A stretch of 64,000 bases of DNA from Thioalkalivibrio sp. ALE31 (lineage in GTDB: Bacteria > Pseudomonadota > Gammaproteobacteria > Ectothiorhodospirales > Ectothiorhodospiraceae), in the NCBI RefSeq assembly GCF_000377405.1, contig NZ_KB905020.1, forward strand, positions 186,001 to 250,000. Direction: 5' to 3'. Each line of letters starts with the position of its first letter. Position 1 is the first letter of the stretch. The notes under the pieces are model-generated. The model ran no database searches. It was not told the DNA's origin and saw nothing but the letters and a program-made list of their open reading frames with translations. Positions 31,711-40,762 of the stretch are shown in pieces. Position numbers and translations under genes: made by a program.

Positions 31711-32844
31711 ATGCACCCGGAATTTCCGCAGGAAGGGATTATCCATCTCAACCATGCCGCCGTCGGCCCATGGCCGCGACGCACCGAGGAGGCGGTCTGC
31801 CAGTTCGCCCATACGAACGTCGTCCATGGTTCGCGCGACTACCTCCAGTGGCTGCGGCATGTCGATGCAACCCGGGCGCTCGCCCGCGCGCTGATCGGTG
31901 CCCCGTCGGCCGAGGATATCGCCTTCGTCAAGAACACCTCGGAGGCGCTTTCGATGGTGGCCTTCGGCCTCGACTGGCGCCCGGGCGACAACGTCGTGTT
32001 CCCGGTCCACGAGTTTCCGTCCAACCGCGTGGTCTGGCTGGCCGCGGCCGAGCGCTTCGGCATCGAGGCCCGCGAGGTGCCGGTTGGTCCGGAGCCGGAA
32101 CGCGATCTTCTGGCCGCCTGCGACGGGCACACGCGCCTGGTCGCCACCAGCGCGGTACGCTACGACTCCGGGATGCGCATCGACATCCAGGCGCTGGGCG
32201 CTGAACTGCGCGCGCGCAGCATCCTGTTCTGCGTCGACGCGATCCAGCACCTGGGCGCCCTGCCCTTTGATGCGCCCGGCTGTCATGCCGATTTCGTGAT
32301 GGCGGATGCGCACAAGTGGATGCTGGCACCGGAGGGGATCGGGGTGTTCTACGTGAACCCGGAGGCGCGCGAGCAGCTGAAGCTGCAGGAATACGGCTGG
32401 AACATGCTGGCGCATGCCGGTGACTTCTCCAACCCCGGCATCGAACCAGCCACCAGCGCCCGGCGGTTCGAGCCGGGCAGCCCGAACATGCTGGGGGTTC
32501 ACGCCCTGCACGCCAGCCTGTCGCTGCTGCTGGAGACCGGGCTCGAGACCATCGACCACGAAATCCGCGAGCACTGGCTGCACCTGGAGGACGGGTTGCG
32601 CAGCCAGGGATGCCGCATCCTGACACCGCGCGGCCGGCGCGCCGGCATCCTCACCTTCCGGCCACCGGTGGACGATCTGGATGCGCTGTACGCCCGGCTT
32701 CAGGGGTACGGGGTGCTGTGTGCCCTGCGCGGCGGCGGGATCCGCTTTGCACCCCACTTCTATCTGACGCGGGAACAGATCGACCGCGCGCTGGAGTGCG
32801 TGGCCGAGGCTATCCGCGAGAAGGCGGCTGCAGGCGTGCGCTGA
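31711..32844 (+). CDS. Class V aminotransferase-fold PLP enzyme
   Basis: A 377-aa fold-type I PLP protein of the cysteine desulfurase/isopenicillin N epimerase group, with NTSEALSMVAFGL, the CVDAIQHLGALPFD aspartate block and the PLP lysine Lys202 in DAHKWMLAPEG. The C-terminal part lacks the conserved cysteine loop of IscS/SufS, so sulfur mobilisation from cysteine is not predicted. The substrate cannot be inferred. AGGAGGA right before the ATG at 31711 fixes the start. It stands alone, divergent from the KamA-family gene and convergent with pilZ. Confidence 0.85.
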   Translation: MHPEFPQEGIIHLNHAAVGPWPRRTEEAVCQFAHTNVVHGSRDYLQWLRHVDATRALARALIGAPSAEDIAFVKNTSEALSMVAFGLDWRPGDNVVFPVHEFPSNRVVWLAAAERFGIEAREVPVGPEPERDLLAACDGHTRLVATSAVRYDSGMRIDIQALGAELRARSILFCVDAIQHLGALPFDAPGCHADFVMADAHKWMLAPEGIGVFYVNPEAREQLKLQEYGWNMLAHAGDFSNPGIEPATSARRFEPGSPNMLGVHALHASLSLLLETGLETIDHEIREHWLHLEDGLRSQGCRILTPRGRRAGILTFRPPVDDLDALYARLQGYGVLCALRGGGIRFAPHFYLTREQIDRALECVAEAIREKAAAGVR

Positions 32845-32949
32845 GGGTGGCGGATGCGGGTCGACAAGGGGACCCGGACGCGGCGAGCTGCGGCGGGTGA
32901 CGGGCTCGAACGGCAAGCCCGCCCGAACACCCTGGCCTTTGCCCGGCGG

Positions 32950-33288
32950 CTAGAACGTGTGGGTCTTGCGGTCCGAGTTCAGCATACCGCCCAGGTGCTC
33001 CTCGATGCGGCGATGAGTCACGCCCTTGTCGGACTTGTTGAACTGCACGCCGATGCCGCGCAGGCGGTTGCCCTGCGCCCGTGGCGGGGTGATCCAGACC
33101 ACCGTGCAGGGCGTCGGCAGGCGGTCCGAATCCTCCAGCAGTGACAGCAGCAGGAAGACTTGATCCCCGAGCTTGTAGGCCTTGTCGGTCGGGATGAACA
33201 GCCCGCCGTTGGTCACGAACGGCATGTACGCCGCATACAGCGCGGGTTTTTCCTTGATTGCCAAGGTGAGCATGCCCTGCCCGGCCAT
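32950..33288 (-). CDS. pilZ: Type IV pilus PilZ protein
   Basis: A 112-aa PilZ-domain protein needed for type IV pilus assembly in relatives. Neither the RxxxR nor the D/NxSxxG cyclic-di-GMP motif is present at the N-terminus (IKEKPALYAAYMPFVTNGG), which matches the non-binding PilZ of Pseudomonas and Xanthomonas. Its place at the end of a mltG-tmk-holB-pilZ series is the conserved position. 101 bases separate it from holB, so it may also have its own promoter. Confidence 0.9.
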   Translation of the reverse strand: MAGQGMLTLAIKEKPALYAAYMPFVTNGGLFIPTDKAYKLGDQVFLLLSLLEDSDRLPTPCTVVWITPPRAQGNRLRGIGVQFNKSDKGVTHRRIEEHLGGMLNSDRKTHTF

Positions 33289-33389
33289 AGACCCTCCCGT
33301 GTGACCTGATTACGTGCTGGGCCGAGGAGTATCGCCCATCGATGCGATCGCGCGCCACCCCGTGGCCGCTCGCGGCGTGAGTTGTGCCG

Positions 33390-34379
33390 CTACTTCGCCT
33401 GGAAATTCAGGGCGATATCCTCCATGCGCAGCTGCGGGTTCAGCTGACGGCTCGCCTGGCGTTGCCAGACCAGCGCCCGCGCGGACAGCTCGGCCAGGCG
33501 TCGCGCGCCGGCACGCCGGGCAAAGCCCTCCAGAAGAGCGCGCGGGAATTGCCGGCCAAAGGCATCCGGCTCGCCGTTGACCGCCATACGCTGGGCCGAC
33601 ACCAGCAGGGCCTGGATCCGCGGAATCAGGGATTCCGGCAGGCTGCGCTGCAGGGTAGCCGCCATCGCGTGCACGCTGGCGCCACGCAACAACGCGGTCA
33701 GGGCCTCGCGGTCCTGTTCCCAGCGACCCATGCGTTCGGGGTCGGTCAGGATCTCGCGGGCGGCCAGTGGTCGCCCGAGGCTGGCTGCATAGGCCTCGTC
33801 CACCGCTGCCGGATTATCCGAGAACCCGCGCAGCCAGGCCGTCGCGTCCGCCGGGGCCGGATTGGCGATCTCGATGGTCTGACAGCGGCTGCGGATCGTC
33901 GCCGGCAGACGCGCGGGCTGCGCCGCCTCGAGGATCAGCATCGCCCCGGTCGGCGGTTCTTCCAGGGTCTTGAGCAAGGCATTTGCGGCATTCGCGTTCA
34001 GGGCGTCGGCCGGGCGGATGATCACGGAGCGCAGATCCCCCGACCCGGACAGCGACAGGAAGTCGATCGCCTCGCGGGCCGCGGCGATCAGGATCTCCTT
34101 CCCGGCCTCCTCCGGTTCCAGGGCCATCACCTCCGGGTGCACACCGGTACTGAAGCTGCGGCAGGCGTTACACTCGCCGCAGGCCGCTTCCTCGCCGCTG
34201 GCGCGCTGGCACAACAGTGCCTGAACCAGCGCGGTGGTCAGCAGGGCCTTGCCCACCCCGGTCGCGCCGTGGATCAGCAGACCGGTGGGCAGGCGGCCGT
34301 CACGTCCGCGCCGGACCAGTCCGCTCCACGGCGCCTGCAGCCAGGGCGGCAGCGCCTCCCGGGTGTCGGTTCCCTCCAT
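33390..34379 (-). CDS. holB: DNA polymerase III subunit delta'
   Basis: A 329-aa clamp-loader subunit. It has an AAA+ fold with a P-loop-like GATGVGKA near residue 38, a zinc module (CGECNAC, near 67-73), the LLKTLEEPP segment and the SRC motif (IRSRCQTIEI). It is part of the complex that loads the beta clamp at the replication fork. It lies three bases after the tmk stop, so the two are translationally coupled as in many gammaproteobacteria. Confidence 0.93.
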   Translation of the reverse strand: MEGTDTREALPPWLQAPWSGLVRRGRDGRLPTGLLIHGATGVGKALLTTALVQALLCQRASGEEAACGECNACRSFSTGVHPEVMALEPEEAGKEILIAAAREAIDFLSLSGSGDLRSVIIRPADALNANAANALLKTLEEPPTGAMLILEAAQPARLPATIRSRCQTIEIANPAPADATAWLRGFSDNPAAVDEAYAASLGRPLAAREILTDPERMGRWEQDREALTALLRGASVHAMAATLQRSLPESLIPRIQALLVSAQRMAVNGEPDAFGRQFPRALLEGFARRAGARRLAELSARALVWQRQASRQLNPQLRMEDIALNFQAK

Positions 34380-34382
34380 CCT

Positions 34383-35039
34383 TCAGCCGCCCCCCAGCGC
34401 GTGCAGCGGCAGGCGCTCCCGCACGCCCGCCAGGATCCGCTCGGCCACGGTGTCCGGATCCGCCGCTCCATCCACCACCAGGTACCGGTCGGGGGCCTTT
34501 GCCGCGCGCTGGCGATACGCCTCGCGCGCGCGCTCGAAGAAGTCCAGCGCCTCTCGCTCGATCCGGTCACGGCGCCCCCGCTGCACCGCCCGTTCCAGTC
34601 CGGTCTCGGGGGCAATATCCAGCAGGATCACCAGATCCGGCCGCAGCTCGCCCTGCAACCAGTCTTCCAGACTGGCCACTCGCTGGCCTCCCAGGCCCCT
34701 TCCCGCGCCCTGATAAGCGAAGGAGGCGTCGGTAAAGCGGTCGCTGAGCACCCAGTCGCCCGCGTCCAGGGCTGGCCGGATGATCTCGGCCAGGTGCTGG
34801 GCCCGTGCCGCGAACATCAGCAACAATTCCGCCTCCGGACACATCCCGGGCAGATCCGGGTCCAGCAGCAACCCGCGCAGACGCTCGCCCAGCGCGGTTC
34901 CGCCCGGCTCACGCGTGACGCGCAGGCTGTGGCCGGCGGCGCGCAATCGAGCCTCCAGCCGCTCGATCTGGGTGGTCTTGCCCGAGCCTTCGATGCCCTC
35001 AAGCACCAGGAAACGACCAGGATGGGGTGAGCGATCCAT
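34383..35039 (-). CDS. tmk: Thymidylate kinase
   Basis: A 218-aa dTMP kinase. The P-loop EGIEGSGKTTQ is at the N-terminus, TREPGG and SDRFTDASFAYQG bind substrate, and the LID region has RRDRIE. It supplies dTDP for DNA synthesis. The ATG at 35039 is 15 bases after the mltG stop. The order mltG-tmk-holB is conserved. Confidence 0.96.
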   Translation of the reverse strand: MDRSPHPGRFLVLEGIEGSGKTTQIERLEARLRAAGHSLRVTREPGGTALGERLRGLLLDPDLPGMCPEAELLLMFAARAQHLAEIIRPALDAGDWVLSDRFTDASFAYQGAGRGLGGQRVASLEDWLQGELRPDLVILLDIAPETGLERAVQRGRRDRIEREALDFFERAREAYRQRAAKAPDRYLVVDGAADPDTVAERILAGVRERLPLHALGGG

Positions 35040-35054
35040 GCGCAGGGGCTCCCG

Positions 35055-36089
35055 TTAGCGGTTGCGGATGCCGTAGCGGCTGCCGTCCCCGCCCAGCTGG
35101 TAACGGATCACGGCCTCGCGGTGTTCGCGATAGGTCTGGGAGAAATGATGGCTGCCATCGCCGCGCGAGACAAAGAACAGGTCGTCGGTATCCGCCGGCC
35201 GCGCGGCGGCCTCCAGGGCGGCCCGGCCCGGCAGCGCAATGGGCGTCGGGGGCAACCCGGCCCGCGTGTAGGTGTTGTAGGGGTGGTCACGATCCAGCTC
35301 GGCCCGCGTCAGCCGCTGCACGCCCGGTTCCTGCACGTACAGCAGGGTCGGGTCGGTCTGCAACCGCATGCCGCGCTTGAGCCGGTTCACGAATACGCCC
35401 GCTACCCGGTCCCGCTCGTCCCCGCGCCCAGTCTCGCGCTCGATGATCGAGGCCAGGATCAGCAGCTCATAGGGGGAATCCACCGGGTGGTCCTCGATAC
35501 GGCCTTCCCAGGCCCGCTCCAGGTGCAGGCGCATGGCCTGATGGGCGCGCTCCAGCACCGTCAGGGCCTCGGTGCCGGAGCCGAAGAAATAGGTATCCGG
35601 AAGAAACCAGCCCTCGGGATGATCCAGATCCGACAAGCCCAGGGTCTCGAGGAGGTTGTGAACCCCGACCGACTCCGGCGGACCGACCAGCTCCGGATGT
35701 TCACGCAGGGCGCTCAGTGCCTGCCGGATGGTCCAGCCCTCGGGAAAGGTCAGGCGATGCTGGACAACCTCGCCCCGGGCCATCGCGTGCAGCAGATCGC
35801 GCGGCGTCATCCCCGGGGTCACTGCGTACTCGCCGGCCTGTAACCGCGGCGCGAGCCCCTGGCGCCGCCCGTAGACCTCCGCCACCCAGGCGGACTCGAT
35901 CCAGTCGCGCTCGGCAAAGGAGCGGCTGACCGAGCGCAGCCCCTGACCGGATTCAAGCTGGTAGCGTTCCGAGGCGTCCAGCGCCAGGGGCGTGTCCAGT
36001 TGTGCCCGGTAGTGTTCGCCCAACCACCAGGCGGTGCCCAGGGCAAGCACGACCACCAGGGCCAGGACGGCGAGACTAATGCGCTTCAT
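35055..36089 (-). CDS. mltG: Endolytic murein transglycosylase MltG
   Basis: A 344-aa YceG-family enzyme that cleaves nascent glycan strands and so ends their extension. One N-terminal transmembrane anchor (about 5-22), a LysM-like subdomain and the catalytic Glu217 in LASIIERETG are visible, along with the conserved YNTYTRAGLPPTPI. The ATG at 36089 overlaps the pabC end by 14 bases; a start further upstream would add a non-conserved segment. It is inner-membrane bound with the catalytic domain in the periplasm. Confidence 0.93.
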   Translation of the reverse strand: MKRISLAVLALVVVLALGTAWWLGEHYRAQLDTPLALDASERYQLESGQGLRSVSRSFAERDWIESAWVAEVYGRRQGLAPRLQAGEYAVTPGMTPRDLLHAMARGEVVQHRLTFPEGWTIRQALSALREHPELVGPPESVGVHNLLETLGLSDLDHPEGWFLPDTYFFGSGTEALTVLERAHQAMRLHLERAWEGRIEDHPVDSPYELLILASIIERETGRGDERDRVAGVFVNRLKRGMRLQTDPTLLYVQEPGVQRLTRAELDRDHPYNTYTRAGLPPTPIALPGRAALEAAARPADTDDLFFVSRGDGSHHFSQTYREHREAVIRYQLGGDGSRYGIRNR

Positions 36090-36888
36090 GCAACGCGATT
36101 CCCATGCGGTAGAGCGGATCATCCTGCCACGCGCGCCCCGGATTGTCCGCTTCAGCCAGCACCGCCGGGGTCATCCCGAGGCGTGCATTGGTTATGTAGA
36201 TACCGTCGGCTTGCCTGATCCGTTCGGTCTCCGGATACTCTTCGACCACGGAGAATCCAAACCTTGCCGCATGATCGAGGATCCAGGCCCGCCGGGTCCC
36301 GGCAATTCCTGCCTCGTCGAGCGGGGGCGTCAGCAGGCGCTGCCCCTCACGCACCCAGAGATTACCCTGGGTGGCGCTGATCACCCGCCCCAGTGCATCG
36401 CAAACGATCGCTTCCTCCCAGCCAGTTTCCCAATGGCTGCGTACCATCACCTGTTCCAGGCGGCTGGTGTGCTTGAGCCCCGCGAGCGCCGGGTTCACCC
36501 CAACCGGGACGGCCGACCAGCCCAGAACCAGGGGCCTCCGGTCGCCGGGTGGCGTGGCGTCCAGCGCGGGCCCGGCACTGACGATCCGCGTGGGTGCCGG
36601 ATGGGCGGGTGGCGCGTACCCTCGGGGCCCTCCGCCACGCGTAATCGTCACCCGCACCAGGCATTCGGGCCCGTGCGCCACCTGTGCCACTTCCTCGAGA
36701 ATCTGCCCTTCCTCGGGCTCCGGGAAGCCCAGCTGGCGCAGACCCCGCCACAGCCGAGCCCGGTGGTACGCCCACAATTGCGGCTGGCTCGAACGCACGC
36801 GCAGGGTCTCGAACAGCCCATCCCCGAGCAGCAACCCGCGATCACCCGCCGAGACGTTCTCGTCCGGTTCCCCGTTCACCAGGATCAC
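36076..36888 (-). CDS. pabC: 4-amino-4-deoxychorismate lyase
   Basis: A 270-aa fold-type IV PLP enzyme that releases pyruvate from aminodeoxychorismate to give p-aminobenzoate for folate. The PLP lysine is Lys139 (LAGLKHTSRLEQ), and GDGLFETLR and SATQGNLWV are typical. The start is GTG at 36888, overlapping the pabB stop by four bases (GTGA), so PabB and PabC are made in step. It sits between pabB and mltG. Confidence 0.93.
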   Translation of the reverse strand: MILVNGEPDENVSAGDRGLLLGDGLFETLRVRSSQPQLWAYHRARLWRGLRQLGFPEPEEGQILEEVAQVAHGPECLVRVTITRGGGPRGYAPPAHPAPTRIVSAGPALDATPPGDRRPLVLGWSAVPVGVNPALAGLKHTSRLEQVMVRSHWETGWEEAIVCDALGRVISATQGNLWVREGQRLLTPPLDEAGIAGTRRAWILDHAARFGFSVVEEYPETERIRQADGIYITNARLGMTPAVLAEADNPGRAWQDDPLYRMGIALHEAH

Positions 36889-38234
36889 GAAAGCACCTCG
36901 TTGTGCACGCCCAGCGCCTCCAGAAGACCCCGTGCCTTGTGCCGGGTCTCCTCCAGCTCGCGCTCCGGGTCCGAGTCAGCCACGATGCCGGCACCGGCGC
37001 GGAAGCGCAGCTCGTTCCCGTGCGCAACGAGCGTACGGATCAGGATGTTGGTATCCATGCGCCCGTGCCGGCTCACGTAGCCACAGGCGCCGGTGTAGGC
37101 GCCCCGCGGCGCGTACTGCTCCAGTTCCTGGATGATCTGCATGCTGCGAATCTTCGGGCACCCGGTGATGGTGCCGCCGGGGAAGACCGCCCGCAGGACA
37201 TCAGCGGCCGTGGTCCCGGGGCGCAGGCGCCCGACGATGCTCGAGACAATGTGGTGCACCCGGCGATAGCTCTCGATGGTCATCAGCTCCGCGACCCGCA
37301 CGCTGCCAATCTCGGCCACCCGCCCGACATCGTTGCGTTCCAGGTCCACCAGCATCACATGTTCGGCCCGCTCTTTAAGATTAAAGTTCAACTCACTGAA
37401 AAGACGCCGATCCTTATCGGCGTCCGCATCCCGTCTGCGGGTTCCCGCGATCGGCCGGGTCTCGATTTCGCCCCGCTCTACCGACACCAGGCGTTCCGGC
37501 GAGGAGCTAATCACGTGGGCCCCCGGCAACTGCAGCCAGGCGGCGAACGGGGCCGCATTCGCCTGACGCAGGCGCATATACAGCACCGCCGGATCCAGCG
37601 GTGCGGACGCCGTGGCCTGCCATTCCCGCGACAGATTGACCTGGAAGGTATCGCCGGCCCGAATGTACTCGAGCCCGCGAAGTACCGCCTCGCGGTACCG
37701 GGCCGGGTCCTCCTCCTGCAACGAAAGATCGGGCAACGGGTTGCACGCCGCGTCCGCATCCTCCTGTACTGCCTCCAGGTCCCGCTCGATCTGCGCCCGG
37801 CGCTCGGCATCGTCCGTTTCGTCCACGAACCATGTACGGCCCGCGTGGTGATCATGGATCAGGGCCACCGGAAAATAGGTCAGCAGCGCGTCCGGCAGCC
37901 AGGGATCCGACCGGCATTCGCCCAGCGCCGGCTCCAGGCCCCAGGACAGCTCGTATCCCGCGTAGAGGAACCACCCTCCGAGGAACGGGAGATGGGCATG
38001 GGGCGTGTCGTCCGGGGCCAGCTCCGGTACCCCGGACAGGTCCTGGTCCAGCGCCTGCAGGATATCCTCGCCCGCCGCGGTCGAAAGGGTTCGACCGGGA
38101 AAGGCAAACAGGATGGAGAAGCGTGCCGGGGCCTGCCCGATGAGGGCCGACTCCAGCAGGTGCGGGTAGCGTTCGGGGAATCGCCGCGCCAGGGCCGCGA
38201 AATCGACCCCGGCGGCCAGTGGATGGACCGCCAT
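36885..38234 (-). CDS. pabB: Aminodeoxychorismate synthase component I
   Basis: A 449-aa chorismate-binding enzyme. The C-terminal synthase domain has GGTITGCPKIRSMQ, SSPERL and IETRPIAGTRRR. Two features resemble anthranilate synthase TrpE: Ala263 in PIAGT, where E. coli PabB has the nucleophilic Lys274, and LLES at 26-29, which in TrpE belongs to the tryptophan site. Context argues for PabB, because the stop overlaps pabC and no trp gene is near. A glutamine amidotransferase partner (PabA) is not in the window. The start is ATG at 38234, 15 bases after fabF. Confidence 0.85.
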   Translation of the reverse strand: MAVHPLAAGVDFAALARRFPERYPHLLESALIGQAPARFSILFAFPGRTLSTAAGEDILQALDQDLSGVPELAPDDTPHAHLPFLGGWFLYAGYELSWGLEPALGECRSDPWLPDALLTYFPVALIHDHHAGRTWFVDETDDAERRAQIERDLEAVQEDADAACNPLPDLSLQEEDPARYREAVLRGLEYIRAGDTFQVNLSREWQATASAPLDPAVLYMRLRQANAAPFAAWLQLPGAHVISSSPERLVSVERGEIETRPIAGTRRRDADADKDRRLFSELNFNLKERAEHVMLVDLERNDVGRVAEIGSVRVAELMTIESYRRVHHIVSSIVGRLRPGTTAADVLRAVFPGGTITGCPKIRSMQIIQELEQYAPRGAYTGACGYVSRHGRMDTNILIRTLVAHGNELRFRAGAGIVADSDPERELEETRHKARGLLEALGVHNEVLS

Positions 38235-38249
38235 GGCGGCGCCGCAGCG

Positions 38250-39488
38250 TCAGATGCTGCGGAACACCAGCGTGCCGTTGGTGCCGCCGAACCCGAAGGA
38301 GTTGGACAGGCCGACCTTGGTGTTCATCTCGCGCGCTTCGTTGGCCACATAGTCCAGATCGCAGCCTTCGCTCGGGTTTTCCAGGTTGATGGTCGGCGGC
38401 GAAACCTGATCGCGCAGGGCCAGCGCCGTGAAAACGCCCTCGATCCCGCCGGCGGCCCCCAGCAGGTGGCCGGTCATCGACTTGGTGGAGTTCACCAGAA
38501 GCTTGTAGGCATGGTCACCGAAGGCCTTCTTCAGCCCCTGGGTCTCCGCCAGGTCGCCCGCCGGCGTCGAGGTCCCGTGCGCGTTGATATACCCGACCTC
38601 TTCCGGATTCACGCCGGCATCCTTCAGCGCCCGGTGCATGCACTTGGCGGCGCCGGAGCCATCCTGGATGGGCTGCGTCATGTGGTGGGCATCAGCGTTC
38701 CAGGCGAACCCCGCGACCTCGCAGTAGATGTTCGCCCCGCGAGCCTTCGCATGCTCGTACTCTTCCAGCATCATCACGCCAGCACCATCGCTGAGCACGA
38801 AGCCGTCACGATCCTGGTCCCAGGGGCGGGAAGCGCGTTCCGGATCGTCGTTGCGGGTGGACAGCGCGCGAGCCGCGGCAAAGCCGCCGATGCCCAGCGG
38901 CGTGGTCGCCATCTCGGCCCCGCCGGCCACCATCGCATCGGCGTCGCCGTAGGCGATCATGCGCGCCGCGTCGCCGATGTTGTGGGTCCCGGTGGCACAG
39001 GCCGAGACGATGGAGATGTTCGGGCCCTGCAGGTTGCGCATGATGGACAGATTGCCGGCCACCATATTGATGATCGCACTGGGCACGAAGAACGGCGAGA
39101 TCTTGCGCGCCCCGCCCTTCAGGTATGCCCCGTAGGAACGTTCGATATACGGCAGACCGCCGATTCCGGAGCCGATCGCGACCCCGATCCGTTCGGCGTT
39201 CTCCTCGGTCACCTCCAGTCCGGAGTCGTCCAGGGCCTGAAGCCCCGCGGCCAGCCCGTAGAGGACGAAGGTGTCCATCTTTTTCTGATCTTTCGTCGGG
39301 ACGTAATCATTGGCCTCGAAATCCCGAACGGCGCCGGAGATCTTCACCGGCATGTCCGAGGCATCGAAGACATCGATGGGGGAAATGCCGCTCTTGCCGG
39401 CCTTGATGTTGCTCCAGGCCTTGTCGATAGTGGATCCGACCGGGGACACGATCCCCAGTCCGGTAATCACGACACGTCGCTTAGCCAA
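38250..39488 (-). CDS. fabF: 3-oxoacyl-ACP synthase II
   Basis: A 412-aa condensing enzyme (KAS II) elongating fatty acids. The catalytic Cys164 ([12 protein letters not shown]) and the two active-site histidines in [11 protein letters not shown] and [13 protein letters not shown] are present. The start is TTG at 39488; GAGGAG lies seven bases upstream and the family sequence [11 protein letters not shown] begins immediately. No ATG alternative exists. It follows acpP in the usual fab order, with a 111-base gap. Confidence 0.96.
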   Translation of the reverse strand: MAKRRVVITGLGIVSPVGSTIDKAWSNIKAGKSGISPIDVFDASDMPVKISGAVRDFEANDYVPTKDQKKMDTFVLYGLAAGLQALDDSGLEVTEENAERIGVAIGSGIGGLPYIERSYGAYLKGGARKISPFFVPSAIINMVAGNLSIMRNLQGPNISIVSACATGTHNIGDAARMIAYGDADAMVAGGAEMATTPLGIGGFAAARALSTRNDDPERASRPWDQDRDGFVLSDGAGVMMLEEYEHAKARGANIYCEVAGFAWNADAHHMTQPIQDGSGAAKCMHRALKDAGVNPEEVGYINAHGTSTPAGDLAETQGLKKAFGDHAYKLLVNSTKSMTGHLLGAAGGIEGVFTALALRDQVSPPTINLENPSEGCDLDYVANEAREMNTKVGLSNSFGFGGTNGTLVFRSI

Positions 39489-39599
39489 TGATGTTCTCCT
39501 CGAAAGACTGAAATACGCGTTCAGCGAAACGACGAAGGGCCGCCCTGCGCGCAGGAAGGCCCGTTCGCGTCGTCCTGACCGGCGCCCGGAGGCGTCGGA

Positions 39600-39839
39600 T
39601 CAGTCCTTCATGTGCTCGTTGATATAGTCGATCGCCTGCTGCACGGTGGTGATCTTTTCCGCCTGCTCGTCGGGGATCTCGGTCTCGAATTCTTCTTCGA
39701 GCGCCATCACCAGTTCCACCGTGTCCAGCGAGTCCGCACCCAGGTCGTCAACGAAAGCGGCGGCGTTGGTCACGTCCTCTTCCTTGACTCCCAGTTGCTC
39801 GACAACGATCTTCTTGACGCGTTCTTCAATGCTACTCAT
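39600..39839 (-). CDS. acpP: Acyl carrier protein
   Basis: A 79-aa, very acidic four-helix carrier protein. Ser37 in [10 protein letters not shown] takes the phosphopantetheine arm. It carries growing acyl chains for fatty acid and lipid A synthesis. It lies between fabG and fabF. A TAGAAT element upstream suggests it also has its own promoter, as expected for such an abundant protein. Confidence 0.98.
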   Translation of the reverse strand: MSSIEERVKKIVVEQLGVKEEDVTNAAAFVDDLGADSLDTVELVMALEEEFETEIPDEQAEKITTVQQAIDYINEHMKD

Positions 39840-39888
39840 AGTTCAGAAATCCCCTTCGGTGTGAGGCGGCTTCGTTGAAAGGTCCGCC

Positions 39889-39894
39889 ATTCTA
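39889..39894 (-). promoter_or_regulatory. Possible -10 element of acpP
   Basis: TAGAAT on the minus strand lies about 50 bases before acpP, in a 128-base gap after fabG. The matching -35 is poor. It would allow extra acpP transcription independent of fabD-fabG. Confidence 0.35.
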
Positions 39895-39967
39895 GAGAAA
39901 AGCCCCGCCGCGATCTAGCGATCCGTGCAGCGAGCCATGCGGGCGGCACACGGCCTGCCCGCCGTGA

Positions 39968-40705
39968 TCAATGCATGAACATCCCGCCGTTCACGTGCAG
40001 GGTCTCGCCGGTGATGTAACCGGCCTCCTCGGAGGCGAGGAAACCCACCGCCGCGGCGATCTCCTCCGGCGCGCCGAGGCGCCCCAGCGGGATCTGGCCC
40101 AGCAGGGCCGCTTTCGTGTCATCGCCCAGCTCGCGGGTCATATCGGTATCGATGAACCCAGGGGCGACCGTGTTCACCGTGATACTGCGGCTGCCGACCT
40201 CGCGCGCCAGCGACCGGGCAAACCCGGCCAGGCCCGCCTTGGCCGCCGCATAGTTGGTCTGTCCCGCGTTGCCGGTGGAGCCGACCACCGACCCGATCAG
40301 GATGATACGGCCGCGGCGCAGCTTCATCATCCCCTTCAGCAGGCGCTGGGTCAGGCGCACGGCGGCGGAGAGGTTGGTGTCGATGATCGCATCCCACTCC
40401 TCGTCCTTCATGCGCATGAAAAGGTTGTCGCGGGTAATGCCGGCGTTGTTCACCAGCACCTCGATCGGGCCTTCCTGCGCCTGGATCGCCTGCAGGCCGG
40501 CGGCGACGGAATCAGCGTCGGTGACGTCCATGGCGATGCCGCGGCCGCCCCATTCCTTCAGGGCCTCGGTGATCCGCTCGGCGCCGGCGTCACTGGTGGC
40601 GGTGCCTACCACCTGCAGGCCCTGCTCGGCCAGACGCCGGGCGATGGCGGCGCCAATGCCGCGGCTGGCGCCGGTTACCAGGGCTACACGTTTGCTGTCA
40701 GACAT
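39968..40705 (-). CDS. fabG: 3-oxoacyl-ACP reductase
   Basis: A 245-aa short-chain dehydrogenase using NADPH in fatty acid elongation. TGASRGIG binds the cofactor and the catalytic triad is Ser139, Tyr152 and Lys156, with NNAGITRDN as the usual FabG block. It starts 57 bases after the fabD stop and precedes acpP. Confidence 0.97.
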   Translation of the reverse strand: MSDSKRVALVTGASRGIGAAIARRLAEQGLQVVGTATSDAGAERITEALKEWGGRGIAMDVTDADSVAAGLQAIQAQEGPIEVLVNNAGITRDNLFMRMKDEEWDAIIDTNLSAAVRLTQRLLKGMMKLRRGRIILIGSVVGSTGNAGQTNYAAAKAGLAGFARSLAREVGSRSITVNTVAPGFIDTDMTRELGDDTKAALLGQIPLGRLGAPEEIAAAVGFLASEEAGYITGETLHVNGGMFMH

Positions 40706-40762
40706 GGTTGTGCCTTTGCTTCATGTGAGAGGGAGTCGCGAACCGCGGCGGCGCGAGCGCGC

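Noticed and set aside
36885-38234. Calling this gene trpE
   Set aside because: Despite TrpE-like residues, it overlaps pabC, has no trpG, trpD or trpC next to it, and fits PabB in length.
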